A stretch of 64,000 bases of DNA. Origin: Saprospiraceae bacterium. GTDB taxonomy: Bacteria > Bacteroidota > Bacteroidia > Chitinophagales > Saprospiraceae. The notes beneath the pieces are model-generated. The model was not told the DNA's origin. It saw only the letters and a list, made by a program, of their open reading frames with translations, and did not search any database. The stretch is from positions 310,001 through 374,000 of the forward strand of contig JAQXDE010000038.1 in assembly GCA_029251525.1 (NCBI GenBank), given 5' to 3'. This document shows positions 8,901 through 17,620 of this stretch, piece after piece. Numbering within the stretch: position 1 is the stretch's first letter; each line of letters begins with the position of its first letter. The position numbers and the translations under genes were made by a program.

Positions 8901-9516
8901 TAGCAAGCCTGAGGAGTGTTTGGTTGATATCCTCTTGACTGACACCTAGACCATCAATGTTTTCTAAGCCACCGTGTCGTTGAAATTCGATATAGTAATC
9001 TTCGCCAAAGAGATCAAGCCACCACTTTAATAATTCTTCAGCTTCATCTTCTTTTCCTCGTAAAATAGTTTGCGGCAGTTCTGCTCCAATGCAACAACTT
9101 GTAGCAATTAATCCCTCTGAATATTTAACTAATAGTTCTTTGTCAATTCGAGGATATTTACTGTATAAACCTTCCATGTATCCCAATGAACAAAGCTTAC
9201 AGAGGTTCTCATACCCTGTTCTATTTTTGGCCAAAAGTAATTGATGATATCTTTTATCTTTTTCTCCTTTTGCTCGCGAGAAGGCTTTTTTATGTCGGTC
9301 ATCAACGAGATAAAATTCACAACCTATGATTGGTTTAATATTACGTTTAGTAGCTTCAGCAACAAATTTAAATGCCCCAAACATATTACCATGATCAGTT
9401 AAGGCAACGGCTTTCTGACCATCTGCAGCAGCCTTATCCATCATTCCTGAGATGGAAGATGCTCCGTCAAGTAAAGAGTATTGAGTATGGCAATGAAGAT
9501 GAACGAATTCTGACAT
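5986..9516 (-). CDS. dnaE: DNA polymerase III subunit alpha
   Basis: This is the catalytic subunit of the replicative DNA polymerase. The 1176 residues are normal DnaE length. The N-terminal PHP domain starts with FVHLHCHTQYSLLDG and LTDHGNMFGA. The polymerase active site is PDIDIDFDD, with Asp409 and Asp411 matching E. coli Asp401/Asp403. GPGRGSAAGS lies in the palm region and YQEQVM further on. Toward the C-terminus are a helix-hairpin-helix region and an OB-fold (LNLAGVVIAANNR). The stop is 25 bases from a terminator. The gene upstream on the same strand is the 514-residue helical protein, 124 bases away. Confidence 0.97.
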   Translation of the reverse strand: MSEFVHLHCHTQYSLLDGASSISGMMDKAAADGQKAVALTDHGNMFGAFKFVAEATKRNIKPIIGCEFYLVDDRHKKAFSRAKGEKDKRYHQLLLAKNRTGYENLCKLCSLGYMEGLYSKYPRIDKELLVKYSEGLIATSCCIGAELPQTILRGKEDEAEELLKWWLDLFGEDYYIEFQRHGGLENIDGLGVSQEDINQTLLRLAKKYNVKTIATNDSHYVEEEDWAPHDILLCINTASSVASEKRFKFPSSDFYFKTQDQMKVLFKDIPEAVDNTMEIYDKVETLELARDVLLPNFPIPEGYTTQDDFLRGLTYQGAKKRYGDITPAIKERLDFELSVIKASGYPGYFLIVQDFTTTAREMGVSVGPGRGSAAGSAVAYCIGITNVDPIKYDLLFERFLNPERISMPDIDIDFDDVGRQKVIDYVIDKYGRNQVAQIITYGTMAAKSSIRDVGRVLDVPLSEVDRVAKTFPLQLGATLKGVLEDGDINKKLKGKMNSEDVEKAYQFRKLAEQPDHIGKMLQTARKLEGSIRNTGIHACGVVITPDEITKYIPVTVAKDSDMLVSQFDNSVAEDAGLLKMDFLGLKTLTIIKDAIAMIKENKDLDIDPDEIPLEDELTYKLFQRGDTIGVFQYESSGMQKYLRDLVPTKFEDLIAMNALYRPGPLAYIPSFVLRKHGKEPIKYDLADMKEYLEETYGITVYQEQVMLLSQKLADFTKGEADMLRKAMGKKKKKLIDEMWPKFLEGCKKNGHDETIVKKVWTDWEAFASYAFNKSHSTCYALVAFQTAYLKAHHPAEFMASVLTHNKNDISKLTFFLRECKRMGIDVLSPDVNESAADFSVNKKGQIRFGLTALKGVGSGPVSAVLEQRATGVPFKDVFDMMRRLDLSSFNKRCLDSLVLGGGLDCFDMARWVYYAPSEKYDTFIEHLLRYGNAYQAQKAQSLNSLFGDSEDILSPEPKIPQAREWSLIEKLTKEKEVTGIYISGHPLDDYKLEIENYTTCTLEDLENHKGGNLNLAGVVIAANNRIDKKGNGYGFFTIQDYNSSLELALWRDDYNDYAARMKPGEVVFIKGKYEYNNYREEYQFKVQEIQQLAAIGLKMTESITLKLHVQKITDDLIDEIEDICKHSKGKLPLKIEVIEPDNQIKLRFRSVSRKVNVDGEMIAKLERIGVKYKLNA

Positions 9517-9640
9517 AGTGTCTTTTTATTTATTAAAAAATACGTATAAGTATTGTTATATGTTTTCACAAGATAATCAAAATGGAAACTAATAAAGGTG
9601 TTCAATTAGCTATTTCTCGGAGGTGTGGAAAAGTTTTTTA

Positions 9641-11185
9641 TTAAAACAATCTGGCTCCTTTTCTATCTCTCATTAATTTTCTGTCTAATGATTCCAATAC
9701 CATTTTCCAAAGCATTTCAAAAGGTATTATTTCCATTTCGATAGGTTTACTGGCAACCTCTAGAGGTTTGGTTTTTAATTTCTTAAATAAATCTTTAGTG
9801 TTTCTCTCCAATGCGATTCGATTGTAATTAGATTCTGGGATTTTCAAAAACATTTTAATAAAGCAATTGCTTCTAAAATCATCGTTTTTTCGGAGGTATC
9901 GAGAGGTATAGTTTCTCAAAGCTTCCATTCTTTCATTTACCTCATCTTCTTTCTTTTCGCCAAATAAAAATAAAATTTGTAAAACTAGAATCATAATGTT
10001 CATTCCGCGTTTATCTCTTGAAAAAGCAGGTAAACTTTTGACAAATGATCTAGAATCAAACCTTGGTTTACGTTTATTAATTGGAATTTCAATTTCTCCA
10101 ATTCGAATAAAGTAATCAATAAATGCTTCGATAATATTCCAAAATTCTTTTCCTATTTCTAAATTTGATTTTTTCTTTTTACGAATGAATCTTACTTTTC
10201 TATAAAAACTAAACGCTTCTTGTATTTTTTTTGAATGGAATAAAAGGAGAATGTAAAACTGACTGACAATAAACCAATTTACACTTCCTTCACTCACAAG
10301 AGTTAAGCAATATTTTGCGTCTAAATCAGCTGCTTCATATTCTTTTATTTGAGTGTAGCTACTTAATCTTTTAAATATAAAGTTAAAGATTTGGGTTTTT
10401 GATTGATGAGGTTGATTTTGGAAAAAATGAAGTGCTTGATTGCAAGCCTTGATTGTTCCGATATGATCATTTTCCATTTGAAAACGTAAAACCAGAACAG
10501 TGTGAGCAAATAGACGAAATTGTCTATAAGTTGATTTCTCTAATAAAGGTTCTAATTCTTTAGCATAAGTTTTAGCTATTTTTATGTGAAATGGTTTAAT
10601 GGTTTTAGATTGAACAAAATTACTGGCTAAATTATCGTACATTTCTCTAGCTTGTTCTTCATAGTCTCGATCTTCCTTTAGGTGTTTGAAAATATGATTG
10701 TACCTTTTTAATCTTTTTTGATCCCCGAGAAGTGTTCCATAGTAAGTCCGTAAATCTTTTAGCAAGTTGATGGCAATATCATGAATTTCAAATTTTAAAG
10801 CAATTTTCAAAGTTTTTTCAGAAAGTTTTATGCTTGCTTTTCTAGCACCATGTTCAGCCATAATCTTAATTGCCGCTAAATTTTTATAGCAACTTAAATT
10901 TGCTTTTTGTAAATCAGTATAAGATGACGCGTTTTGATCAATAAAAAAAAGAGTATTTATTGCTCGTTTTTCCAATCTGGATTTAATATTTCTGTAGCCT
11001 TTATTTAGATCATTAGTTCCATATAATTCTTTGCAGGCGTGCGTATCTGAGCTGAATTTTTGCTGCAAAATACCATCATATAGTTTGTATAATTTTTGAT
11101 CTTTAGATAATTCATTGCCAATTATTTCTATATTTTTTACTTTATTCTTTCCCACAATTGATATTAAATCTTTTAAATATTTCAT
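9641..11185 (-). CDS. Hypothetical helical-repeat (TPR-like) protein
   Basis: This 514-residue protein has no signal peptide and no membrane segment, so it is probably cytoplasmic. The first 90 residues form a small basic domain containing LYDGILQQKF, ELYGTNDLNKGY and KSRLEKRAINTLFF, a pattern I associate with uncharacterised Bacteroidetes proteins. From about residue 100 on it is almost all amphipathic helix pairs resembling degenerate TPRs (for example around KACNQALHFF and QIKEYEAADLDAKYCL). It is Lys/Arg-rich throughout. Its 5' side faces the 1 kb region encoding the GG-leader peptide on the other strand. The function is unknown; a regulatory or scaffold role is inference. Confidence 0.8.
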   Translation of the reverse strand: MKYLKDLISIVGKNKVKNIEIIGNELSKDQKLYKLYDGILQQKFSSDTHACKELYGTNDLNKGYRNIKSRLEKRAINTLFFIDQNASSYTDLQKANLSCYKNLAAIKIMAEHGARKASIKLSEKTLKIALKFEIHDIAINLLKDLRTYYGTLLGDQKRLKRYNHIFKHLKEDRDYEEQAREMYDNLASNFVQSKTIKPFHIKIAKTYAKELEPLLEKSTYRQFRLFAHTVLVLRFQMENDHIGTIKACNQALHFFQNQPHQSKTQIFNFIFKRLSSYTQIKEYEAADLDAKYCLTLVSEGSVNWFIVSQFYILLLFHSKKIQEAFSFYRKVRFIRKKKKSNLEIGKEFWNIIEAFIDYFIRIGEIEIPINKRKPRFDSRSFVKSLPAFSRDKRGMNIMILVLQILFLFGEKKEDEVNERMEALRNYTSRYLRKNDDFRSNCFIKMFLKIPESNYNRIALERNTKDLFKKLKTKPLEVASKPIEMEIIPFEMLWKMVLESLDRKLMRDRKGARLF

Positions 11186-11566
11186 TTTATTATTTTTATT
11201 AAATATTTTAAATGGAAATTTAATGATATTTCTTTAAAGGTAACTATATGGTTGTCAAGTATTTATATTTTTACTATGCAGTGTATTTTAATTTAAACTA
11301 AGGTATAATAATTTATTTATTGACTAAAATTATATGTATTTTGACGTGTATATTTGTGAATCAACATTTAAGGACAATTAGAAATAGTTGTTTTTAAATT
11401 TATTAGCTATTATTTGTTGACTTTAGTTATTTCGGCACGTTAATTTTGCTGCAGGTTTTTTGGCATTATCTCAGCAACTTTTTTGGAAATAAGATTTAAA
11501 AGGATGAAGATTTTCAAACTATATTCCAATCATTTAGTTATGATCAGATATAGAGAGGATCCATGA

Positions 11567-11594
11567 TTGTCAGTGCTGCACTTTTATAGTGTTG
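11567..11594 (+). promoter_or_regulatory. Candidate promoter of the GG-leader peptide gene
   Basis: TTG (11567-11569), 17 bases, then TAGTGTTG (11587-11594). The second box matches TAnnTTTG at all but one position. The peptide ATG is 26 bases downstream. Confidence 0.4.
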
Positions 11595-11619
11595 GAGTAG
11601 CCACTTAAAACCATTAAAA

Positions 11620-11739
11620 ATGAGAAAAGACTTTAAAAAACCAATTAAACATTTTACAAGGAATTTAAAAATTTTATCAAAAACTGAAAACAAAAAAATT
11701 AAAGGAGGTATTACAAATGTCGATATAGGAATACTTTAA
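11620..11739 (+). CDS. Double-glycine leader peptide precursor (39 residues)
   Basis: The frame starts MRKDFKKPIKHFTRNLKI, continues LSKTENKKIKGG and ends with ITNVDIGIL before TAA. The middle segment matches the classic double-glycine leader: L at -12, S at -11, E at -8, I at -4, GG at -2/-1, with only the -7 position (N instead of L) off. Bacteroidetes natural-product and bacteriocin-like precursors typically end their leaders in IKGG. Cleavage after GG would release nine mostly hydrophobic residues, very short for a bacteriocin and closer to a signalling peptide. No C39 peptidase or ABC exporter is nearby. A good promoter candidate precedes it. The leader match is seen directly; that the peptide is made and processed is inference. 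Confidence 0.5.
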   Translation: MRKDFKKPIKHFTRNLKILSKTENKKIKGGITNVDIGIL

Positions 11740-12020
11740 AAAGTTATATCTCAAAAATAAACAGTTCAGTAATTAGCTTAAAACTAGGACAAAAACTATT
11801 ATGCACCAACGACATTGTTTTGTTCGAAAACATTTTTGAATTTGCCTTATGATGCCAACATGGGGTAAATATTGAATTCCTCTCTTGAATTCTAGGTAGT
11901 GCGTATATGCTAGACATTTATGCAACGTCTCTTTAAGTGTTCAAGATGAAATACGGAATGAGAACAAAATGTAAGAATTTATCTAAGGCGTGTGTATGAA
12001 GAATTTATTCTTCATTAAAA

Positions 12021-12055
12021 AAAGCTACTAATGAGAATTAGTAGCTTTTGTTTTC
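12021..12055 (+). terminator. Intrinsic terminator (GAGA loop) 1
   Basis: A perfect 9-bp stem GCTACTAAT / ATTAGTAGC with loop GAGA, an A run before and a T-rich tail after. Confidence 0.85.
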
Positions 12056-12113
12056 TTCTTCAATAGAAAAGTATTTTACCCTGATTTCTCGACTTTTAAC
12101 AACACCTTAAGGA

Positions 12114-12142
12114 GAATCTAACGAGAGTTAGATTCTTTTTTA
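12114..12142 (+). terminator. Intrinsic terminator (GAGA loop) 2
   Basis: A perfect 9-bp stem GAATCTAAC / GTTAGATTC with loop GAGA followed by a T run. The T run is on the plus strand only, so it acts on rightward transcripts, 70 bases after the first one. Confidence 0.85.
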
Positions 12143-12202
12143 TTGGTTGACATATTCCCAATGTGACTTGCTTTAAAGCCACCTTGGGAATAAAGTTAAT
12201 AA

Positions 12203-14719
12203 TTAAGGTCTTTTTCCTAATGAGATCATATTGGCAAAAATTCGATATGCTCCTGGAACTCCAGCTGGTAATTCTCTAAACCAAGAATAGCCTGTGTAAA
12301 CATAATATCCTTTTCCGTATTTAGTAATCAATAATCCTCCATCAAGTGCAGGTTCATTTGAATCATTTGAAGAAAGAATCGCTTCGAAATTTTCGTCCCA
12401 TTCGTCTGGGAAATATAATCCACGTTCTTGTACCCATCCATCAAAATCTTTAGATGTAATTTTATTAGGATAATTCATGACATGATGATCTGGTTTTAAG
12501 ATTCGAATCTCAGCTTCTTCTACAGCTACTCGACCTCTAGAAATACTAATTGGGTACGGAGCAATTTTTTCTTTTGGTAATTTTAATCGGTGACCTGTGT
12601 TGTATTGCACAATCATTGTTCCTCCTTGTTCAACATATTCGAATAGTTTATCTTGATAAAATCTGATTCGTTCAATCGTATTGTAAGCACGTATTCCTAA
12701 TATTACTGCATCGAATTTACCCAAATTAGAAGGTGTAATATCTTTGTCTTTGAGTAACGTTACATTGTAACCAATTTGTTCTAGATTGATCGGAATCTCA
12801 TCACCTGCTCCCATGATGTATCCAACATTTTGACCTTCCTTTTTCAAATCAATTTTCACTACTTTAGCTTCAGAATTTTTTACCACCGTTTGAGTTGGAA
12901 TATGATCGTATTCAATAGAAACTAATTCTTGTGTATAAATTTTTTCACCAATTTTTACCAAAGGAGAGATAAAATTTACTTCTTGGTTTTGGGGAGGATA
13001 GAGTTTGAATGTGAAAGATTGTTCTTCACCCTTCATGTTTAATTCAAAATTAACTAAGGCAGGTTCTACCTTCCAGTTTTTATCAGAAAATAATTCTAAA
13101 GTTCCTTTCACATCTGTTTTTCCTGATTTCAATAAAACAGTCACTTCTTTTGGTTTGTCATCAGAGAAAACAAAAACTTTTTCAGTTAGGTTAGCAAAGA
13201 TCGGAATCGTTACCTCAAAGGGTCTGTACACTTCGCCTTTAACAGGATCTGTTTTTTTGTAAATTATTTCTTTTTCAATGAATAATGGAAGACCTTCTAT
13301 GTTCAAATTAAATCGAACTTTGAAATTACGAGGAGTATTAGGTAGACCTCTAAGTTCTTGGTTGTCAACAGAGTACATTCCCAAACTTGCTTTCTTAGTT
13401 AACCAATATGGCCCAGTCAAAGGCATGTCATTTGGTAAATTTAATTTTTTAGAAAACTTATAAGTTTGGTTCCCTTCTAGTTTTAAATTTAGAGTAGAAT
13501 CTAATTCGGTTGGTAAATAATTTACACTTAATAATTCTACATTGGCAGAAGAACGATTAATAATCTCCATATTTAACTCAACTTTTTCGCCTGGAGTAGC
13601 TGAATAATCATTTGCTTTTGCCTCTACAAATAAGCCCATTGAACCAATGATGATATCTTTTAGTTCTTCAAGTTTTATATTTTTGTAATAGCTTTCAGGT
13701 AAATTTGAGATCATTTTATAGGCTTCGGTTAGCAGAGGTAAACTTGCTGCAGGGTTTCCGTAATTAAAATTACGGTCTACTTGTTCCAATAACAGCCCAA
13801 TTGCCTTTCCTCCCTTTATTCGAGTCCAGGAAGTATTGATTCCATCAAAAATGTCTTCTTTATTTTTAGGCATATCGCCTTTGAGTAATTCTAAATATTC
13901 CATTTGTGCACCACGTGAAGGAGTAGAACCCATACCCTGGCATTTGTGCATACTTCGACTTTCAGCTGCAATTTCATTATTTGATTTCCCTTTGATTGGA
14001 TAATAAACACCTGCGTCAACACCCACCATCTTGGACTTATCTGCTGCTGCAAATTTTTCACGACTACCATAAAACCACCAAGAGGTATTCATAAATAATC
14101 GTTGAGGTTGCCAAGGTTTTACGTATTTTAATTGCTCAGGAAATTTAGTTTTATCGCCGACTAAATCGAAGGCTTTATGTGAGAGAACTGCTGAAGAAGT
14201 ATGATGGCCATGTGTTCGTCTTCCTGAATCATGTGAGAAACGATTAATTACCACGTCAGGTTGAAATTTTCGAATTGCCCAAACTACATCAGCAACTACT
14301 TCATCTTGTTCCCATATTTTCAACGTCTCATCTGGCTTTTTGGAATAACCAAAATCGTTTGCTCTACTGAACATTTGTTTTCCTCCATCTACGCGTCTAG
14401 CTGCTAAAAGCTCTTCAGTTCTTATGACACCAAGCAATTCACGAATTTCGGGACCTATCAAATTTTGACCACCATCGCCTCTCGTCAATGAAAGGTATGC
14501 TGTATTCATTTTAAGTTCATTAGATAGGTAAGCAATCATTCTAGTGTTCTCATCATCAGGATGAGCCGCTACATAAAGAACACTTCCAAGAACTTGAAGT
14601 TTTTGAATCTTTTCATGAATGTTGCCTGAGGTTAACTTTTTTGGCGATTGAGCATGGATATTTTGTGTTAAAAAAATACCTAGAAAAAGTATCAACCCAA
14701 TATTTAAAATTTTCTTCAT
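12203..14719 (-). CDS. PIG-L family deacetylase with C-terminal amidotransferase-like domain
   Basis: The frame runs to 14752, but the ATG at 14719 begins a standard signal peptide (MKKILNIGLILFLG, cleavage near IHAQ), giving 838 residues. After the signal comes a PIG-L/LmbE zinc-dependent deacetylase domain: YVAAHPDDENTRMIAYLS carries the AHPDDE metal motif, and THGHHTSSAV the second ligand group. The middle is beta-rich, without a recognised name. Around residues 640-838 is a class I glutamine amidotransferase-like fold (FDAVILGIRAYNTIER, GGTMIVQYNTGH). Relatives in Bacteroidetes are exported and thought to act on N-acetylated sugars; the substrate is unknown. It is monocistronic on the minus strand. 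Confidence 0.88.
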   Translation of the reverse strand: MKKILNIGLILFLGIFLTQNIHAQSPKKLTSGNIHEKIQKLQVLGSVLYVAAHPDDENTRMIAYLSNELKMNTAYLSLTRGDGGQNLIGPEIRELLGVIRTEELLAARRVDGGKQMFSRANDFGYSKKPDETLKIWEQDEVVADVVWAIRKFQPDVVINRFSHDSGRRTHGHHTSSAVLSHKAFDLVGDKTKFPEQLKYVKPWQPQRLFMNTSWWFYGSREKFAAADKSKMVGVDAGVYYPIKGKSNNEIAAESRSMHKCQGMGSTPSRGAQMEYLELLKGDMPKNKEDIFDGINTSWTRIKGGKAIGLLLEQVDRNFNYGNPAASLPLLTEAYKMISNLPESYYKNIKLEELKDIIIGSMGLFVEAKANDYSATPGEKVELNMEIINRSSANVELLSVNYLPTELDSTLNLKLEGNQTYKFSKKLNLPNDMPLTGPYWLTKKASLGMYSVDNQELRGLPNTPRNFKVRFNLNIEGLPLFIEKEIIYKKTDPVKGEVYRPFEVTIPIFANLTEKVFVFSDDKPKEVTVLLKSGKTDVKGTLELFSDKNWKVEPALVNFELNMKGEEQSFTFKLYPPQNQEVNFISPLVKIGEKIYTQELVSIEYDHIPTQTVVKNSEAKVVKIDLKKEGQNVGYIMGAGDEIPINLEQIGYNVTLLKDKDITPSNLGKFDAVILGIRAYNTIERIRFYQDKLFEYVEQGGTMIVQYNTGHRLKLPKEKIAPYPISISRGRVAVEEAEIRILKPDHHVMNYPNKITSKDFDGWVQERGLYFPDEWDENFEAILSSNDSNEPALDGGLLITKYGKGYYVYTGYSWFRELPAGVPGAYRIFANMISLGKRP

Positions 14720-14879
14720 CGTTAATTCTTTTACATTTAATTTGAAAGACAAATATATAAAGGTTTAAATAGAAAATAAGGTTTAAATGAGGATAGTATA
14801 TTGCGATATGATGGTCTATTTTAGCTGACCTAAATCTCACAGTTGATTCATTTTTAGGCTAGAAAAATAAACCACTATG

Positions 14880-15368
14880 CTAAAAAGAAAATTTTAGTCG
14901 TAATCGATAAGCTGAGTTTTCGTTAAAAGTTGGAAAAGCATAATTTCCATATCTATAATAAATACCTCCTCCTAGTCCTACAAGCATGATATTGAAATAA
15001 TTAAATCGAATCAAATTGTCAATTCGTAATCCACTTTCGAAAAAGCCTCTTTCCATTGTTTTAAATTCAATATTTTTGTGTATTTCTGAAATTTTGAGTG
15101 AGCCAAAGCCGATGTTTTGTACAATGGAGAGTTCTGGTTTGAAATTTTTATATTAAAAAAGAAGTGTCTCAAAATTATGTTCCAAGAATAGATGAATAAA
15201 CCGGTCAGATAAAAATTCGTAAATATCCATTGTTTGAAAGGTATTTTTAAATTCTAAAAATTGAAACCCTCGACCGATACCACTTATTGAATAAAGTTGG
15301 CTATAAGGAATCCTTCCACTTGCTAATCCTGTTTAAAACCTGATTTCAATAAATTCATTTCTTCGCAT
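14880..15368 (-). pseudogene. Decayed C-terminal part of a DUF5686-like outer membrane protein
   Basis: Reading the minus strand in one frame gives a coherent protein tail interrupted by stops. In order: MRRNEFIEIRF, stop; TGLASGRIPYSQLYSISGIG and FQTMDIYEFLSDRFIHL, stop after LLF; then KNFKPELSIVQNIGFGS, MERGFFESGLRIDN and the end GIYYRYGNYAFPTF...LRLKFSF. This is the layout of the C-terminal beta-barrel of DUF5686-type outer membrane proteins, which are normally around 800 residues. In-frame TAA codons stand at 15369-15371, 15333-15335 and 15153-15155, and the N-terminal two thirds is absent. The frame is otherwise conserved over 480 bases, so decay is recent or mild. Confidence 0.72.
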
Positions 15369-15456
15369 TTATATTTTACGTTGAAAACTTGTTATCCTTT
15401 GTAAAAGATAAATAAATTTCATTAAGAGTAATTAATAAAGATTAGGTCATAATAGA

Positions 15457-15498
15457 AAAGTGGAGGTATCAAAATTAATCGATAACTCCACTTTTTTA
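15457..15498 (-). terminator. Terminator of the efp-accB-accC unit
   Basis: The inverted repeat AAAAGTGGAGGTATC / GATAACTCCACTTTT lies 25 bases past the accC stop, with A/T runs on both sides. Confidence 0.75.
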
Positions 15499-15520
15499 TT
15501 TTTAATATATTTAGAATCGT

Positions 15521-16867
15521 TTATTTAGGGTCTTTTAAATCAAAAGTATCTATAAATCCTGTATGGAATTTTCCTGATTTAAACGTTTCATCATCCATTA
15601 ATTGTTGATGAAATGGAATCGTCGTTTTAATGCCCTCTACGATAAATTCGTCCAAAGCTCTTTTCATTTTTTTGATGCATTCCTCTCTAGTTTGTGCTCG
15701 ACAAATCAATTTGGCAATCATCGAATCATAAAAAGGTGGGATTTCATAACCTGCATAAACATGTGTGTCTACTCGAACCCCATGGCCTTTTGCACTATGA
15801 AAAGAGGTAATCTTTCCAGGAGAAGGACGAAAGTTCTTGAAAACATCTTCGGCATTGATTCTACATTCAATGGCATGCATTGTAGGTAAATAATTCTTTC
15901 CAGAAATTGGATGGCCTGCAGCAAGTTTGATTTGTTCTTTGATCAGATCATGATCGATTACCTCTTCAGTAACGGTATGTTCTACTTGGATACGAGTATT
16001 CATTTCCATGAAGTAGAAATTTTTGTGTTTATCTACTAAAAATTCTACTGTTCCTACACCTTCGTAGCCAATAAATTCAGCTGCTAGGATGGCAGAATCT
16101 CCCATTTTTTTACGAAGAGCCTTAGTTAAAAATGGGGAAGGAGCTTCTTCAACTAATTTTTGATGACGTCGTTGAATCGAACAATCTCTTTCTGATAGGT
16201 GACAAGCTTTACCAGTTTGATCAGAAGCGATTTGGATTTCGATATGACGAGGTTCTTCAATAAATTTTTCGATATAAATACCATCATTAGTAAATGATGC
16301 TTTTGCTTCTTGCTTAGCTTGATCCCATGCTTCTTGAAAATCGTCTGGTTTCCAAACTATTCTCATACCTTTTCCACCGCCACCAGCTGTTGCTTTTAGG
16401 ATAATAGGGTAGCCAATATCTTTTGCTTCTTTTAAGCCAGATTTTAAATCTTTTAATAAACCACCAGAACCTGGTACCACAGGTACTCCTGCCTTAATCA
16501 TTGTTTCTTTAGCAGTAATCTTATCTCCCATTTTTCTGATGTGCTCAGGAGTTGGTCCTATAAATTTGATACCATATTCTGCACATACTTCAGCAAAATC
16601 AGCATTTTCTGCCAAGAATCCATAGCCAGGATGTAAAGCATCGGCATTGGTGATTTCAACAGCAGCCATAATTTTAGGAATACTTAAGTAAGATTCAGCT
16701 GAAGATGCTGGCCCGATACAGACTGCTTCGTCGGCAAATCTTACATGAAGACTATCTTTATCTGCGGTAGAGTAAACTGCAACGGTTTTGATTCCCATTT
16801 CCTTGCAAGTTCTAATTACTCGCAAAGCAATTTCTCCCCGATTGGCGATGAGTATTTTTTTAAACAT
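15521..16867 (-). CDS. accC: Acetyl-CoA carboxylase, biotin carboxylase subunit
   Basis: This subunit carboxylates the biotin on AccB using ATP and bicarbonate, the first step of fatty acid synthesis. The start is the ATG at 16867 ([16 protein letters not shown]); the frame extends ten codons further but that start has no support. Length is 448 residues, typical of AccC. Seen motifs: the N-terminal biotin-carboxylase domain ([15 protein letters not shown]), the ATP-grasp glycine loop ([14 protein letters not shown]), [31 protein letters not shown] in the active site, and the C-terminal domain (IECRINAED). It is third in the efp-accB-accC array, 98 bases after accB. Confidence 0.96.
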   Translation of the reverse strand: MFKKILIANRGEIALRVIRTCKEMGIKTVAVYSTADKDSLHVRFADEAVCIGPASSAESYLSIPKIMAAVEITNADALHPGYGFLAENADFAEVCAEYGIKFIGPTPEHIRKMGDKITAKETMIKAGVPVVPGSGGLLKDLKSGLKEAKDIGYPIILKATAGGGGKGMRIVWKPDDFQEAWDQAKQEAKASFTNDGIYIEKFIEEPRHIEIQIASDQTGKACHLSERDCSIQRRHQKLVEEAPSPFLTKALRKKMGDSAILAAEFIGYEGVGTVEFLVDKHKNFYFMEMNTRIQVEHTVTEEVIDHDLIKEQIKLAAGHPISGKNYLPTMHAIECRINAEDVFKNFRPSPGKITSFHSAKGHGVRVDTHVYAGYEIPPFYDSMIAKLICRAQTREECIKKMKRALDEFIVEGIKTTIPFHQQLMDDETFKSGKFHTGFIDTFDLKDPK

Positions 16868-16965
16868 ACTATTTTTGGATAAGATGATTAAATGCAAAAC
16901 GATTGAATGAGTAAATTTTCAATTTCATTTACTCAAGGTCTCGTTTCCAAAAATCATTGATTAGA

Positions 16966-17475
16966 CTAAATAGGTTCTACTTCAAATAAGGGTTGATCGT
17001 ATTGAACAGGTGATTCGTTGTCAACTAATATTTTAACAATTTTACCACTTACTTCTGATTCAATTTCGTTGAATAGTTTCATAGCTTCAACTATGCAAAC
17101 TACCGTTCCCACTTCTACGATTGATCCAATTCCAACATAGTTTTCTTTATCTGGTCCGGCAGATCGATAAAAAGTACCTACGATTGGGGATTTGATCAAA
17201 AGAGTATTTTTATTTTCACTTGCTGGAGCTTCAGCAGGAATAGGTGCAGGTGCGGCTGCAACTGGTGCAGGAGCTGCTGCCATAGCTTGCATTGGAGCTG
17301 GAACTGAAACTACTTGTGGAACTGATGATTGTAAAGCTTGAATATCCTTAGCCCGTACTTTTCCATAATTTTTGGTACGGATAGAAATCTCAAAGTCACC
17401 TTCTTTTAATTTGAATTCTGTAAGATTTGATTTATTGATGAGCTTGACTAGCTCCTGAATTTCACTAAATTTCAT
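16966..17475 (-). CDS. accB: Acetyl-CoA carboxylase, biotin carboxyl carrier protein
   Basis: This protein carries biotin between the carboxylase and transferase halves of acetyl-CoA carboxylase. At 169 residues it has standard length. It has a short N-terminal domain (residues 1-75), an Ala/Pro-rich flexible linker (about 76-100) and a C-terminal biotinyl domain. The biotinylated lysine is Lys133 in VEAMKLFNE, and [10 protein letters not shown] is the family signature before it. It sits between efp and accC on the same strand with spacers of 145 and 98 bases, so co-transcription is likely. Confidence 0.95.
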   Translation of the reverse strand: MKFSEIQELVKLINKSNLTEFKLKEGDFEISIRTKNYGKVRAKDIQALQSSVPQVVSVPAPMQAMAAAPAPVAAAPAPIPAEAPASENKNTLLIKSPIVGTFYRSAGPDKENYVGIGSIVEVGTVVCIVEAMKLFNEIESEVSGKIVKILVDNESPVQYDQPLFEVEPI

Positions 17476-17620
17476 GATTTTTTCTATTGTTGTACGTTCG
17501 TGTTGATGCCTGTTTAGTTATTACTAGTAATCTGTTTATATTTTTTTAGACTGATAATCAAGTAGCAACTAAGTTAGCTAAAATTTTTAAAATCGAAAAT
17601 TTTAAGGATTTAATTCCTTT

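Larger units (their letters stand above)
11186..12202. other. 1 kb accessory intergenic region with GG-leader peptide and three hairpins
   Basis: No long frame exists here. It contains a candidate promoter and a 39-residue peptide gene, two perfect-stem terminators with identical GAGA loops, and a third imperfect hairpin (about 12154-12191). Other ATG frames are under 22 codons, including a 20-codon one at 11503 just before the peptide, and look like chance. Composition is AT-rich and similar to the surroundings. Confidence 0.6.
14753..15520. other. Intergenic region holding an outer-membrane pseudogene and the accC terminator
   Basis: About 490 of the 770 bases are the decayed DUF5686-like gene described separately. 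The remainder holds the accC terminator on the right and an AT-rich spacer on the left. Confidence 0.7.

Noticed and set aside
11503-11565. 20-codon frame (MKIFKLYSNHLVMIRYREDP) before the GG-leader peptide
   Set aside because: Too short, no motif, and overlaps the likely promoter.
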